Assembly: GCF_900115465.1 (NCBI RefSeq)
Contig: NZ_FOWN01000002.1
Location: 62,001-126,000, forward strand
Direction: 5' to 3'
DNA length: 64,000 bases
DNA from: Halolactibacillus alkaliphilus
GTDB taxonomy: Bacteria; Bacillota; Bacilli; Bacillales; Amphibacillaceae
The notes beneath the pieces were generated by a model. It was given only the letters and a program-made list of their open reading frames with translations. It was not told the DNA's origin and made no database searches. Positions 43,516-52,279 of this stretch are shown here, in pieces (the stretch's first letter is position 1; each line of letters starts with the position of its first letter). The position numbers and the translations under genes are program-made.

Positions 43516-44772
43516 GTGAATACGATTGATATGTTTTTTAAACAGATGCCATTGGCAACGACTCCACCAAAAGTACAACATCAGCAAAATCAGACGTCCG
43601 TGAAGGATAATCAAACATTTAAGCAGTTATTGAATCAATCTCAACCTAGTGATTCAACAAATGTCTTAAAGGTCACGTCACATCAACAAAACGCGTCGAT
43701 TCGCCAACTCGTTTCTGGTGATTTAGGGGAAATGAGTGAAGTAATCACACTGTTACCACTAAATGACGAGCGACTAATTCAAGATGTTTTAGGTCTTTTA
43801 CTCACATTACCAAAATCAACAGATGACTTAATGCAAAATGTTTTACCAGAAGAAGTAAGTTCGGAGCTAGCAGCCCTTCTTGAGGAATTTGATCTTTCTA
43901 CTGATGATTTAGACTTAATGAATCTAGGGCATTATGGTAGTTGGCAATCATTACAACTTGTGCTTCTTGAAATCTCATCATTACTTGGAGAAACAGATCT
44001 TGAGCAGTTGACTAATAAAGACTGGATGCAGTTGTTAGATAAACTTTCATCTTTGCCTCAAGATATGAAAAATGCCTTACTTTCAAAAAAATTAACGAGT
44101 GAAGAAGAGCAATTAGTAAAAACATTGCTTACTAAATTCGAATTAAAAACAATTATGTCTGAAAAAGGATATAGCACGCATAGTAAAGTAACGCCTGAGG
44201 ATTTAAGTAAATGGCTACAACAAGCGTTAAGTCGTCAGACGCCAAAAGCACCTCAAACCTTTGCGGAGTCTTTCGCTGTGTCTAAAGACGCTGCACCGCT
44301 TGAGCAGTTAACGCTTCAATTAAGTCAAACTGCATTAACGCATCAACAGACGTTTAATGAGGAGTTATTACAACAATTTGAACAAGTATTAGCAAAAATG
44401 CATGTAGGTAAAGGGATGTTAGGTCATCAACAGTTGACGTTACAACTTAATCCCCACAACCTTGGTCAAATTACTGTAGAAATGTCAGAAATTGATGGAG
44501 AGATTTATGTTAAATTAATTGCTTCATCTGCAGGGGCTAAAGAAGCTTTAGAATCAAATATCCGTGAATTACGACACATGTTCTCACCTCATCAAGTATT
44601 GATTGAACAAGAAGAACACGTCACGACGGTTAGTCCTTCGGACTTACCCAATTATCAAGAACAAGAGCAACATGAACCGTCACATCGCGATTCAAAAAGT
44701 AGGAGTGAAGATGAAGAAGATACTGACATAAGGTTTAGTGACTTACTTTATCAGGAAGAGGTGTCAATATGA
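43516..44772 (+). CDS. fliK: Flagellar hook-length control protein FliK
   Basis: Secreted ruler that measures the hook and switches export specificity through FlhB. The 418-residue protein has a variable, Gln-rich N-terminal part and the conserved C-terminal domain (QQLTLQLNPHNLGQITVEMS, about 302-321), followed by an acidic charged tail. GTG 43516 is chosen because GGGAGGTGA lies in front; a TTG at 43498 precedes that site. It overlaps flgD by four bases. Confidence 0.93.
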   Translation: MNTIDMFFKQMPLATTPPKVQHQQNQTSVKDNQTFKQLLNQSQPSDSTNVLKVTSHQQNASIRQLVSGDLGEMSEVITLLPLNDERLIQDVLGLLLTLPKSTDDLMQNVLPEEVSSELAALLEEFDLSTDDLDLMNLGHYGSWQSLQLVLLEISSLLGETDLEQLTNKDWMQLLDKLSSLPQDMKNALLSKKLTSEEEQLVKTLLTKFELKTIMSEKGYSTHSKVTPEDLSKWLQQALSRQTPKAPQTFAESFAVSKDAAPLEQLTLQLSQTALTHQQTFNEELLQQFEQVLAKMHVGKGMLGHQQLTLQLNPHNLGQITVEMSEIDGEIYVKLIASSAGAKEALESNIRELRHMFSPHQVLIEQEEHVTTVSPSDLPNYQEQEQHEPSHRDSKSRSEDEEDTDIRFSDLLYQEEVSI

Positions 44773-45218
44773 AAATAGATCCTTCTTATTATTTAAGTAA
44801 TCAACCAAAAAGAACACCAAGCAGTGAATTAGGTAAAGAAGAGTTTTTAAAGCTACTCATGGCTCAAATAAAAAATCAGGATCCACTAAATCCTATGGAT
44901 GATAAAGAATTCATCTCCCAGATGACGACTTTCTCATCACTTGAACAAATGATGAATATGAATAGCTCTATCCAACAATTAGTGAACAACCAATTAGTAT
45001 CACCGGTTATACAGTATAGCCATATGATTGGGAAAGAAGTAAGTTATTATAAAATCGATGAAAAGACTGGAGAGATTGTTGAGCCAAAAGAGGTCGTTAC
45101 AGCTCAAGTTAAGGCCATATCGGAAAGAGAAGGCTTCGCTGTTATTGAACTTGATAATAATCAAAAAATTTACACCGATGAAATTTTACGCGTCTCAACA
45201 CCAGGTCTATCAGAATAG
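44769..45218 (+). CDS. flgD: Flagellar hook assembly protein FlgD
   Basis: Hook cap protein needed for polymerising FlgE. The 149-residue protein has the clear N-terminal family motif LGKEEFLKLLMAQIKNQDPLNPMDDKEF (seen here in parts) and SQMTTFSSLEQMMNMN. The short C-terminal domain is normal for Bacillus, which lacks the larger Ig-like part of enterobacterial FlgD. ATGA overlap with fliK; AGGAGG-type site inside fliK. Confidence 0.95.
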   Translation: MKIDPSYYLSNQPKRTPSSELGKEEFLKLLMAQIKNQDPLNPMDDKEFISQMTTFSSLEQMMNMNSSIQQLVNNQLVSPVIQYSHMIGKEVSYYKIDEKTGEIVEPKEVVTAQVKAISEREGFAVIELDNNQKIYTDEILRVSTPGLSE

Positions 45219-45227
45219 GAGGGTGTT

Positions 45228-45599
45228 ATGGGGATTGATATTAATCCACTACCAAAACAGGCTATGTTGCCTTCAACGAGGCAAATTAAAGAACCATTAA
45301 AACCGAGTCAAACATTTCAATCTGTTTTGCAACAAAAAAAGTCTGTACTCACGCTAACCAAACATGCGCAAGAACGTATGGTTGAACGAAACATTGTACT
45401 AAATCAAGAAAAATGGCAGTCTATTGCAACACAAGTGGAAAAAGCAAAACAAAAAGGTATAACAGATTCGCTTGTTTTAACCAATGAAGCTGCTCTTGTT
45501 GTAAGTGCAAAAAATCAAACCGTGATTACAATGATGGATCGACAAGAAGCATCAGAGAAAATTTTCACAAATATAAATGGAACAATCATTATTGATTAA
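45228..45599 (+). CDS. Flagellar operon protein of the TIGR02530 type
   Basis: A 123-residue protein of unknown exact role. Its middle and end (LTKHAQERMVERNIVL, KGITDSLVLTNEAALVVSAKNQ in parts, NINGTIIID) match the small protein family encoded between flgD and the hook gene in many Bacillaceae and Clostridia, recognised from memory. No signal peptide or membrane segment. GAGGGTG precedes the ATG. Its position suggests a part in hook assembly, but that is inference. Confidence 0.85.
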   Translation: MGIDINPLPKQAMLPSTRQIKEPLKPSQTFQSVLQQKKSVLTLTKHAQERMVERNIVLNQEKWQSIATQVEKAKQKGITDSLVLTNEAALVVSAKNQTVITMMDRQEASEKIFTNINGTIIID

Positions 45600-45626
45600 T
45601 GCTGGACCCAGTATGGGAGGCATCTG

Positions 45627-45652
45627 TAGCTATTGACTGACTGATATAGCTA
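45627..45652 (+). repeat. Small hairpin in front of the hook gene
   Basis: TAGCTAT (45627-45633) pairs perfectly with ATAGCTA (45646-45652) around a 12-base loop. It lies just before the AAGGAGGA ribosome site of flgE. No T run follows. Confidence 0.55.
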
Positions 45653-45670
45653 TAAGAAGGAGGATATCAC

Positions 45671-46555
45671 ATGTTAAGATCAATGTACTCAGGTATTGCA
45701 GGTATGAAGGGTTTTCAAACACAGCTAGATGTTGTCGGAAATAATATCGCCAACGTTAATACAGTAGGATATAAAAAATCACGAACAACGTTTCAAGATA
45801 TGATGAGTCAAACAACCTCAGGCGCATCTGAACCAACAAACATAAGGGGTGGGATTAATGCTATTCAAGTTGGTCTCGGTTCACAACTTGGTTCAATAGA
45901 TAATATACACACACAAGGTAACAGACAAACGACGAACAGGGTTCTTGATATGGCACTTGAGGGTGATGGGATGTTTATTTTTGCTAATGGTGTGAATGCA
46001 CCTACGGATCCTACTGTTTTGAATCATCCGATTGACTTGGGTGCCGTTAATTTAGAATATTCTAGGGCGGGTAATATGTACTTAGATTCGAACGGTTATA
46101 TTGTTAATGCCAACGGACAATATTTAGTTGGAGATAATAACGCAGCCGGTAATGCTGGACTTATTCGCATACCTGAAAATGCTGCGAGTTTTAGTATTCA
46201 AGGAAACGGAACGGTCAACTACATTGACCCAAATGGTCAAACACAAGTAGCAGGTCAAATTCGCCTAGCTAAATTTTCTAATCCAGGAGGTCTAGAAAAG
46301 ATTGGTGGTAATATGTTCCGTGCATCCGTTAATGATGGTATGATGAGCAATGATGTTGCTGGCCTTCCTGATTTAATTGTACCTGAATCTGATGGTACGG
46401 CTTCCATCGTTTCTGGTGCTCTAGAAATGTCGAATGTGGATTTAGCCGAAGAGTTTACGGATATGATTACGGCACAACGTGGTTTCCAAGCGAATACACG
46501 TATTATCACGACATCGGATGAAATCTTACAAGAACTTGTTAATCTTAAACGATAG
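45671..46555 (+). CDS. flgE: Flagellar hook protein FlgE (FlgG-like)
   Basis: Subunit of the flagellar hook, exported by the type III apparatus. The 294-residue protein has the rod/hook N-terminal motif LDVVGNNIANVNTVGYKKSR, the FlgE/F/G-type middle DMALEGDGMFIFANG and the C-terminal helix EFTDMITAQRGFQANTRIITTSDEIL. It is similar to the short hook protein of B. subtilis (264 residues from memory), which databases often call FlgG. The gene context (fliK, flgD upstream, flbD downstream) favours the hook. GAAGGAGGA ribosome site. Confidence 0.9.
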   Translation: MLRSMYSGIAGMKGFQTQLDVVGNNIANVNTVGYKKSRTTFQDMMSQTTSGASEPTNIRGGINAIQVGLGSQLGSIDNIHTQGNRQTTNRVLDMALEGDGMFIFANGVNAPTDPTVLNHPIDLGAVNLEYSRAGNMYLDSNGYIVNANGQYLVGDNNAAGNAGLIRIPENAASFSIQGNGTVNYIDPNGQTQVAGQIRLAKFSNPGGLEKIGGNMFRASVNDGMMSNDVAGLPDLIVPESDGTASIVSGALEMSNVDLAEEFTDMITAQRGFQANTRIITTSDEILQELVNLKR

Positions 46556-46561
46556 GAGGAT

Positions 46562-46587
46562 GGAGTAAGTCTTAAAAGACTTACTCC
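46562..46587 (+). repeat. Perfect hairpin between flgE and flbD
   Basis: GGAGTAAGTCT (46562-46572) and AGACTTACTCC (46577-46587) are exact complements with a four-base loop (TAAA). No T run follows. An AGGAGG (46554-46559) stands directly in front of the hairpin while the flbD ATG follows 11 bases behind it and has no ribosome site of its own. Confidence 0.85.
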
Positions 46588-46598
46588 CCACTTAAACT

Positions 46599-46820
46599 AT
46601 GATTACTCTTACTAATTTTAAAGGTGATACATTTACACTAAATGCAATGTATATTGAAAAGGTTGAATCATTACCTGATACGACAATTACACTTGTGAAT
46701 GGTAAAAAATATTTTGTTAAAGAAACAGAAAAAGAAGTAAGTAAGTTGTCGCAAAGGTTTTATGAAAAAATAGGGATGTTACCTTGGCATCAACAGGTAG
46801 GTGAAGAAAGTGGCAAATAA
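46599..46820 (+). CDS. Flagellar protein FlbD/SwrD
   Basis: Small cytoplasmic protein (73 residues) of the FlbD family; its B. subtilis counterpart SwrD (YlzI) raises flagellar power for swarming. It shows the typical start MITLTNFKGDTFTLNAMYIE and VNGKKYFVKET. The ATG at 46599 matches the family start, but no Shine-Dalgarno sequence lies directly upstream; AGGAGG is on the far side of the perfect hairpin. Its end overlaps fliL. Confidence 0.92.
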   Translation: MITLTNFKGDTFTLNAMYIEKVESLPDTTITLVNGKKYFVKETEKEVSKLSQRFYEKIGMLPWHQQVGEESGK

Positions 46821-47226
46821 ACTATTTAAAAATATCATTATCGGTCTTGTCGTTATTTCTATTCTTGGTATGGCTGCTATTATTTACATTCTGTGGAATC
46901 AAGATGACCCTAACCGAGCGCTTACTATTGATGAGCAAATTAAGTTTTCTTATACGACGGAGTCAATTAATATTGACTTAAGTGATAAACGTTACGCTCA
47001 ACTTCAGTTCAATATGATCACAGATAGTGCTGATGCGAAAGAAGAAGTTGAAAAACGGATGTTCCAATTTAGAAATATTTTAATCAAACAAACGGTTGAA
47101 ATGGATTCAAGTATGCTACAAAATGACTTAACAGGTTTTGAAAACCAATTAAAAGATGAAATGAACACGTTAATGCAAGAAGGGGAAATTACGGACATCT
47201 ATCTAATTAGTAAGATCGTTCAGTAG
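46810..47226 (+). CDS. fliL: Flagellar basal body-associated protein FliL
   Basis: Single-pass membrane protein near the stator. From GTG 46810 it has 138 residues, an N-terminal transmembrane helix (about 8-29) and a periplasmic SPFH-like domain with KRMFQFRNILIKQTVE. GTG 46801 is an alternative giving three more residues; the inner start is preferred because AGGTGA then has good spacing. It overlaps flbD by 11 bases and precedes fliM. Confidence 0.9.
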   Translation: MANKLFKNIIIGLVVISILGMAAIIYILWNQDDPNRALTIDEQIKFSYTTESINIDLSDKRYAQLQFNMITDSADAKEEVEKRMFQFRNILIKQTVEMDSSMLQNDLTGFENQLKDEMNTLMQEGEITDIYLISKIVQ

Positions 47227-47254
47227 TTTAAGACTCCGAATCGGAGGTGAGTTT

Positions 47255-48256
47255 ATGGCAGATGAGGTTTTATCCCAAAATGAGATAGATGCATTACTTT
47301 CTGCGCTATCTTCTGGTGAGATGGATGCCAATCAATTAAAAGAAGAAGAAAAAGAAAAGAAAATACGCAGTTACGATTTTAAACGTGCTTTAAGGTTTTC
47401 AAAAGATCAAGTGCGTAGCTTGTCGCGTATCCATGAAAATTATGCGCGCATGCTGACAACCTATTTTTCAGCTCAATTACGGAATTATGTTCATATCTCG
47501 GTCGCTTCGGTTGACCAGATACCTTATGAAGAGTTTATTCGATCCATCCCAACGATGACAGTATTAAACATCTTTAGTATGGAACCACTTAATGGTCGTA
47601 TCATTTTTGAGATTAATCCAAATGTTGCCTATGCCATGTTAGATCGTATTTTAGGTGGGCGAGGAACAAGTCTAAATAAAATAGAGAACCTAACAGAAAT
47701 AGAGTCAACTATTATGTCGAATCTATTTGAAAAATCGTTAGACAATTTGCAAGAAGCTTGGTCTAGCGTGATAGAAATTGATCCAATGCTGGAAGAGTTT
47801 GAAGTCAATCCACAATTTTTACAACTTGTCTCTCCAAACGAGACAGTCATCGTCGTCTCGCTAAATACGACAATTGGTGAAACGAGTGGAATGATCAACA
47901 TTTGTATTCCTCATGTGGTGTTAGAGCCTATCATTCCAAGACTATCAGTGCATTACTGGATGCAAAATGAAGCTCAAAAAGAAAGAAAACCAGGAGAGTA
48001 TGAAAAATTAACTAAAAATATTTCATCAACGGAACTTGAACTAAGTGTTGTGTTAGGTGAAACACGTATTACGGTTGAAAATTTGCTTGAATTGAGTAAG
48101 GGCGATGTATTAAAGTTAAATCAATCAATAGAAGAGCCTTTAATAATGAAATCAAGTGAGGAACCATTGTTTTATGTTCAACCTGGAAGTCAGAAAAATA
48201 ACGTGGCTGTGCAGGTAATTGATGAAATTAAAGGAGGGTCTTCCGATGATGAGTGA
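47255..48256 (+). CDS. fliM: Flagellar motor switch protein FliM
   Basis: C-ring protein that binds phospho-CheY and FliG. The 333-residue protein has the N-terminal CheY-binding peptide LSQNEIDALLSALSSG (5-20), a CheC-like middle domain with the FliG-binding GG motif (ILGGRGTSLN) and a C-terminal SpoA/FliN-like domain ending DEIKGGSSDDE. CGGAGGTG ribosome site. Overlaps fliY by 11 bases. Confidence 0.97.
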   Translation: MADEVLSQNEIDALLSALSSGEMDANQLKEEEKEKKIRSYDFKRALRFSKDQVRSLSRIHENYARMLTTYFSAQLRNYVHISVASVDQIPYEEFIRSIPTMTVLNIFSMEPLNGRIIFEINPNVAYAMLDRILGGRGTSLNKIENLTEIESTIMSNLFEKSLDNLQEAWSSVIEIDPMLEEFEVNPQFLQLVSPNETVIVVSLNTTIGETSGMINICIPHVVLEPIIPRLSVHYWMQNEAQKERKPGEYEKLTKNISSTELELSVVLGETRITVENLLELSKGDVLKLNQSIEEPLIMKSSEEPLFYVQPGSQKNNVAVQVIDEIKGGSSDDE

Positions 48257-49445
48257 TGGAATGTTATCACAAGATGAAATTGATGCGCTACTTAACGGAA
48301 CGTCAGATGAAGAAGAGATTGAAGAACAAAATAATATAACGGATAACGAAGATACGTCCGGTATTCTCTCGGAGATTGAACGTGATGCACTTGGCGAGAT
48401 AGGGAACATTTCTTTTGGTAGTTCAGCAACCACACTTGCCACACTTTTAAACCAAAAAGTAGACATCACAACACCCGAGATTTCAATTGTACGCCGTAAT
48501 CAACTTGAAAAAGAGTTTCCGCACCCACATGTTGGTGTTGAGGTTGAATATACAGAGGGTTTTGAAGGTGAGAACCTCTTTGTCTTAAAATCATCAGATG
48601 CTGCAATTATTGCGGATTTGATGCTCGGTGGAGATGGTTCAAATGATCAAGGTGAATTAAGTGAAATCCACATGAGTGCGGTGCAAGAAGCGATGAATCA
48701 AATGATGGGCACTGCGGCAACAAGTATGTCTACCATGTTTTCTAAGCGCATTGACATCTCACCACCGCAAACGGTTATGTTGGAAGTTGGGACAGAAGAA
48801 ACTGATAAGCACATTCCTACAGATGAGTTTCTAGTAAAAGTTTCTTTCCAATTAAAAATCGGGACATTGATTGATTCGAAAATCATGCAACTCTTGCCAA
48901 CCACTTTTGCGAAAGCAATGGTAGATGAATTGTTAAATGGACCAGCAGAACAGCCTAAACAAGCTGAACCAGCTACTCAGCAACAGACAATGTCACAGCC
49001 AGTGATCGAGCAACAAGTTCATCCAGTCAATACCCAACCGTCATATACACAAGCACCTCAGGTGAGTTATCAACAGACCGAGCAACGACAGCCTAAGAGT
49101 ATGGGTGAGCCGATGTCTCATCAACAAAATATTGAACAGGCGAGCTTCCAATCATTTGAACCTATTCAGTTACCAGAACAAGAAAAACGTAACTTAGATA
49201 TGCTGTTAGATATCCCATTACAAGTAACCGTTGAGTTGGGACGTACGAAGCGCGCTGTAAAAGATATTTTAGAACTTTCAACAGGTTCCATTTTGGAATT
49301 AGATAAATTAGCAGGTGAACCTGTAGATATCCATGTCAATAATAAATTAATTGCCCAAGGTGAAGTTGTTGTAATCGATGAGAACTTTGGTGTCAGAGTG
49401 ACAGAAATCATTAGTCAAAGTGATCGACTTAAAAAATTAAGATAA
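48246..49445 (+). CDS. fliY: Flagellar motor switch phosphatase FliY
   Basis: C-ring protein of Firmicutes that joins FliN to a CheY-P phosphatase. The 399-residue protein has an N-terminal CheY-binding peptide (LSQDEIDALLNGT), a CheC-type phosphatase domain with two conserved helices (IERDALGEIGNISFGSSATTL; EIHMSAVQEAMNQMMGTAATSM, each in part), a long Gln/Pro-rich linker (about 235-310) and a C-terminal SpoA/FliN domain (LDIPLQVTVELGRTKRAVKDIL). ATG 48246 is set by AAAGGAGGG inside fliM. Confidence 0.96.
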   Translation: MMSDGMLSQDEIDALLNGTSDEEEIEEQNNITDNEDTSGILSEIERDALGEIGNISFGSSATTLATLLNQKVDITTPEISIVRRNQLEKEFPHPHVGVEVEYTEGFEGENLFVLKSSDAAIIADLMLGGDGSNDQGELSEIHMSAVQEAMNQMMGTAATSMSTMFSKRIDISPPQTVMLEVGTEETDKHIPTDEFLVKVSFQLKIGTLIDSKIMQLLPTTFAKAMVDELLNGPAEQPKQAEPATQQQTMSQPVIEQQVHPVNTQPSYTQAPQVSYQQTEQRQPKSMGEPMSHQQNIEQASFQSFEPIQLPEQEKRNLDMLLDIPLQVTVELGRTKRAVKDILELSTGSILELDKLAGEPVDIHVNNKLIAQGEVVVIDENFGVRVTEIISQSDRLKKLR

Positions 49446-49476
49446 TAACTGAGACGTTATTTAGGAGGAAATTAAT

Positions 49477-49839
49477 ATGGCAAATAGAGTATTAATCGTA
49501 GACGATGCAGCTTTTATGAGAATGATGATCAAAGATATCTTATCTAAAAATGGATTTGATGTTGTAGGTGAAGCAGAGAATGGTCAAGTCGCTGTAGAAA
49601 AGTATGCCGAATTGACACCGGATTTAGTAACAATGGACATTACAATGCCTGAAAAAGATGGTATTCAAGCGTTAAAAGAAATCAAAGCCCACAATCCTAA
49701 CGCAACGGTCATTATGTGTTCAGCTATGGGACAACAGGCTATGGTTATTGATGCTATTCAAGCAGGGGCAAAAGACTTTATTGTAAAGCCATTTCAAGCA
49801 GACCGTGTGTTAGAGGCTATAAATAAAGCGCTAGGATAA
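49477..49839 (+). CDS. cheY: Chemotaxis response regulator CheY
   Basis: Single-domain receiver that, when phosphorylated by CheA, binds FliM/FliY and alters rotation. The 120-residue protein has acidic Asp9/Asp10, phospho-acceptor Asp54, Ser82 and Lys104, so the active site is complete. TAGGAGGAA precedes the ATG. It is inserted in the fla/che operon between fliY and fliO as in B. subtilis. Confidence 0.97.
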   Translation: MANRVLIVDDAAFMRMMIKDILSKNGFDVVGEAENGQVAVEKYAELTPDLVTMDITMPEKDGIQALKEIKAHNPNATVIMCSAMGQQAMVIDAIQAGAKDFIVKPFQADRVLEAINKALG

Positions 49840-49843
49840 AATT

Positions 49844-50551
49844 ATGAAACGATTGATTTTTCTATGCATGTTCATCGCATTATATTTGGGACCAATACAA
49901 ATCTTTGCTGAAGATGATAATGGTTCTGTCCTAGATGCTTATGAACAACCCCCCATAAATAATGAAGTGCCTGAGGATACACCAGCACAAAATATACTAG
50001 ATAGTACCGAAGACGAAGACGAAGCTAATATAGATGCACCAGCACTATTTCAAAACGATTCTAGTAATATCAGTTTATTTAATCTTGTCTTGCGATTTAT
50101 TTTAGCGTTAGTACTTGTCATTGTGTTAATTTATGTGTTATTAAAATTTATGAATAAATACACCGCCAAACAAGGTCAACTCTCTCAATTAGAAAACCTC
50201 GGGGGTATATCTGTCGGTTTAAATAAATCGGTCCAATTAGTTAAAGTTGGTAACACGGTCTACTTACTCGGCGTCGGTGACAATGTTGATTTATTGACAG
50301 AAGTAAAAGACGAGGCTCTCATTGAGCAAATTATAAACAATAGGCAAGCACCTTCGTCTGATCTATTATCAAAGGTGACTCAAGTATGGGGACAACAAAA
50401 AACTAGTAATACGGATAAAACGACGAACACAGATCAACAAAAATCGTCAGATGCATCATTCGCAAGTTTATTTAAGGGTGAGCTAGATCAAATGAAAAAA
50501 AAGCAATCAAAGATAAGACGAAACATTGAGGGGCATGATCAAGATGAATGA
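49844..50551 (+). CDS. fliO: Flagellar biosynthetic protein FliO (FliZ)
   Basis: Assembly factor for the FliPQR export gate. The 235-residue protein has a cleavable-looking signal peptide (about 1-22, ending IQIFA), an acidic extracellular stretch, one transmembrane segment (about 74-100) and a cytoplasmic tail with the FliO motif NLGGISVGLNKSVQLVKVGN and a charged C-terminus. The family is variable; the call relies on this build and the position before fliP, which it overlaps by eight bases. Confidence 0.9.
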   Translation: MKRLIFLCMFIALYLGPIQIFAEDDNGSVLDAYEQPPINNEVPEDTPAQNILDSTEDEDEANIDAPALFQNDSSNISLFNLVLRFILALVLVIVLIYVLLKFMNKYTAKQGQLSQLENLGGISVGLNKSVQLVKVGNTVYLLGVGDNVDLLTEVKDEALIEQIINNRQAPSSDLLSKVTQVWGQQKTSNTDKTTNTDQQKSSDASFASLFKGELDQMKKKQSKIRRNIEGHDQDE

Positions 50552-51212
50552 GTTTATTGATATATTTAGTTCAACCGATCCTGAGAATGTTACTACCTCA
50601 ATTCAGTTATTACTACTATTAACGGTCTTTTCTTTGGCGCCAGGGATATTAATTTTAATGACAAGCTTTACTCGAATTGTCATAGTTTTATCTTTTACGA
50701 GAACATCTCTAGCAACGCAACAAATGCCGCCGAATCAATTATTAGTTGGACTCGCTTTATTCATGACGTTTTTCATCATGGCGCCAACGTTCTCAGAAAT
50801 TAATGAACAGGCGCTAACACCGCTATTAGATGAAGAAATCAATATTGAAGAAGCCTATGAATTAGCAAGTACGCCGATTAAATATTTTATGGCTAACCAT
50901 ACACGTGAAAGAGATCTTGCGTTATTTTTATCATATGTAGAGGCCCCTGAAATCGAGACAATCGAAGATATTCCTCTAACTGCACTCGTGCCAGCCTTCG
51001 CTATTAGTGAATTGAAAACGGCTTTTACGATGGGTTTTATGATATTTATACCATTTCTTGTCATTGATATGACGGTCGCGAGTGTTTTAATGTCGATGGG
51101 TATGATGATGTTACCCCCGGTAATGATTTCGTTACCCTTTAAAGTGTTATTATTTGTTTTAGTAGATGGTTGGTATTTAATTTCTGAAGCGTTACTGTCA
51201 AGTTTTAATTAG
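50544..51212 (+). CDS. fliP: Flagellar export gate protein FliP
   Basis: Core subunit of the type III export gate. From ATG 50544 it has 222 residues, four or more membrane segments, and the family motifs FTRIVIVLSFTRTSLATQQMPPNQ (in parts), ISELKTAFTMGFMIFIPF and SMGMMMLPPVMISLPFK. The start MNEFIDIFSS matches the Bacillus FliP start as I recall it; upstream ATG 50535 is too close to the GAGGGG site. Confidence 0.95.
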   Translation: MNEFIDIFSSTDPENVTTSIQLLLLLTVFSLAPGILILMTSFTRIVIVLSFTRTSLATQQMPPNQLLVGLALFMTFFIMAPTFSEINEQALTPLLDEEINIEEAYELASTPIKYFMANHTRERDLALFLSYVEAPEIETIEDIPLTALVPAFAISELKTAFTMGFMIFIPFLVIDMTVASVLMSMGMMMLPPVMISLPFKVLLFVLVDGWYLISEALLSSFN

Positions 51213-51226
51213 AAAGAGGCGAAAAC

Positions 51227-51496
51227 ATGAGTGGGGAATTAGTTATTTCACTAGCTGAACGAGGGATTACAACGGTACTAATGGTGTCAGGTCCACTTTT
51301 ATTATTAGCATTGGTCGTTGGTTTACTCGTAAGTATTTTTCAAGCAACAACACAAATTCAAGAACAAACATTGGCTTTTATACCGAAAATTGTTGCGGTA
51401 ATGTTTGGTTTGGTTATATTTGGTCCTTGGATGCTAACCCAAGTCGTTCAATTCACTACAGAAATATTGCAAAACCTAACAACGGTCATTAGATAA
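51227..51496 (+). CDS. fliQ: Flagellar export gate protein FliQ
   Basis: Small export gate subunit, 89 residues with two transmembrane helices. Motifs include GPLLLLALVVGLLVSIFQATTQIQEQTLAFIPK (seen in parts) and a GPWMLTQ turn. AGAGGCGAAA precedes the ATG. Between fliP and fliR as in all Bacilli. Confidence 0.97.
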   Translation: MSGELVISLAERGITTVLMVSGPLLLLALVVGLLVSIFQATTQIQEQTLAFIPKIVAVMFGLVIFGPWMLTQVVQFTTEILQNLTTVIR

Positions 51497-51498
51497 AT

Positions 51499-52275
51499 AT
51501 GCTGGAAATTATTGAATTAAACTGGGTCACTGTCTTTCTACTTGTATTTGGTCGGTTTATTGGTTTTTTTGTCACCTTACCGATTTTCTCCTATCGTAAC
51601 ATACCCACGCCATTTAAAATCGGTTTAGCTGGGTTTATCAGTGTGATGATAATGTTTACGATAGACATACCTGATATTAACTTAGATTTATTTTTTGTCG
51701 TATTGTTAGTTAAAGAAGTCATTATTGGTTTATTGATTGGTTTTGTAGCTAACATTATTATGACCGTTATTCAAATAGCTGGAAATTTCATCGATTTTCA
51801 AATGGGCTTTGCGATTGCTAATGTCATAGACCCGCAAACGGGAGCGCAAGGACCGGTTATTGGACAATACTTATATATCTTTGCTTTGATGTTCTTGCTG
51901 GCAGTAGATGGACATCATTTATTAATTCAAGGGGCTATTTATAGTTTTGATTTAATATCCGTTGAGCAATTGATCAACCTCGGACAAGATCGACTGTTAA
52001 TTACAGCAGTAAGTATGTTTAATCACCTTTTCCTTATAGCTTTTCAAATGGCGATACCCATTGTAGGGACATTATTTTTGGTTGATGTAACAATGGGGAT
52101 TATTGCAAGAACGGTCCCGCAACTCAATGTTTTTGTCGTTGGTATACCATTGAAAATCGGGGTATCATTATTTGTTCTTAGTATGTTTATGATGTTGTAT
52201 ATTGACTTAGTCAAACGTCTATTTGCATACTTACTTGAAATGATGCAAATTATCATGCGACTGCTTGGAGGTTGA
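51499..52275 (+). CDS. fliR: Flagellar export gate protein FliR
   Basis: Export gate subunit that completes the FliPQR complex, 258 residues, about six membrane segments. Family motifs: FVTLPIFSYRNIPTPFKIGL, QIAGNFIDFQMGFAIANVIDPQ (in part) and FLVDVTMGIIARTVPQLNVF. There is no clear Shine-Dalgarno sequence before ATG 51499; it lies two bases behind the fliQ stop, so translation is probably coupled. Confidence 0.96.
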   Translation: MLEIIELNWVTVFLLVFGRFIGFFVTLPIFSYRNIPTPFKIGLAGFISVMIMFTIDIPDINLDLFFVVLLVKEVIIGLLIGFVANIIMTVIQIAGNFIDFQMGFAIANVIDPQTGAQGPVIGQYLYIFALMFLLAVDGHHLLIQGAIYSFDLISVEQLINLGQDRLLITAVSMFNHLFLIAFQMAIPIVGTLFLVDVTMGIIARTVPQLNVFVVGIPLKIGVSLFVLSMFMMLYIDLVKRLFAYLLEMMQIIMRLLGG

Positions 52276-52279
52276 GGAA

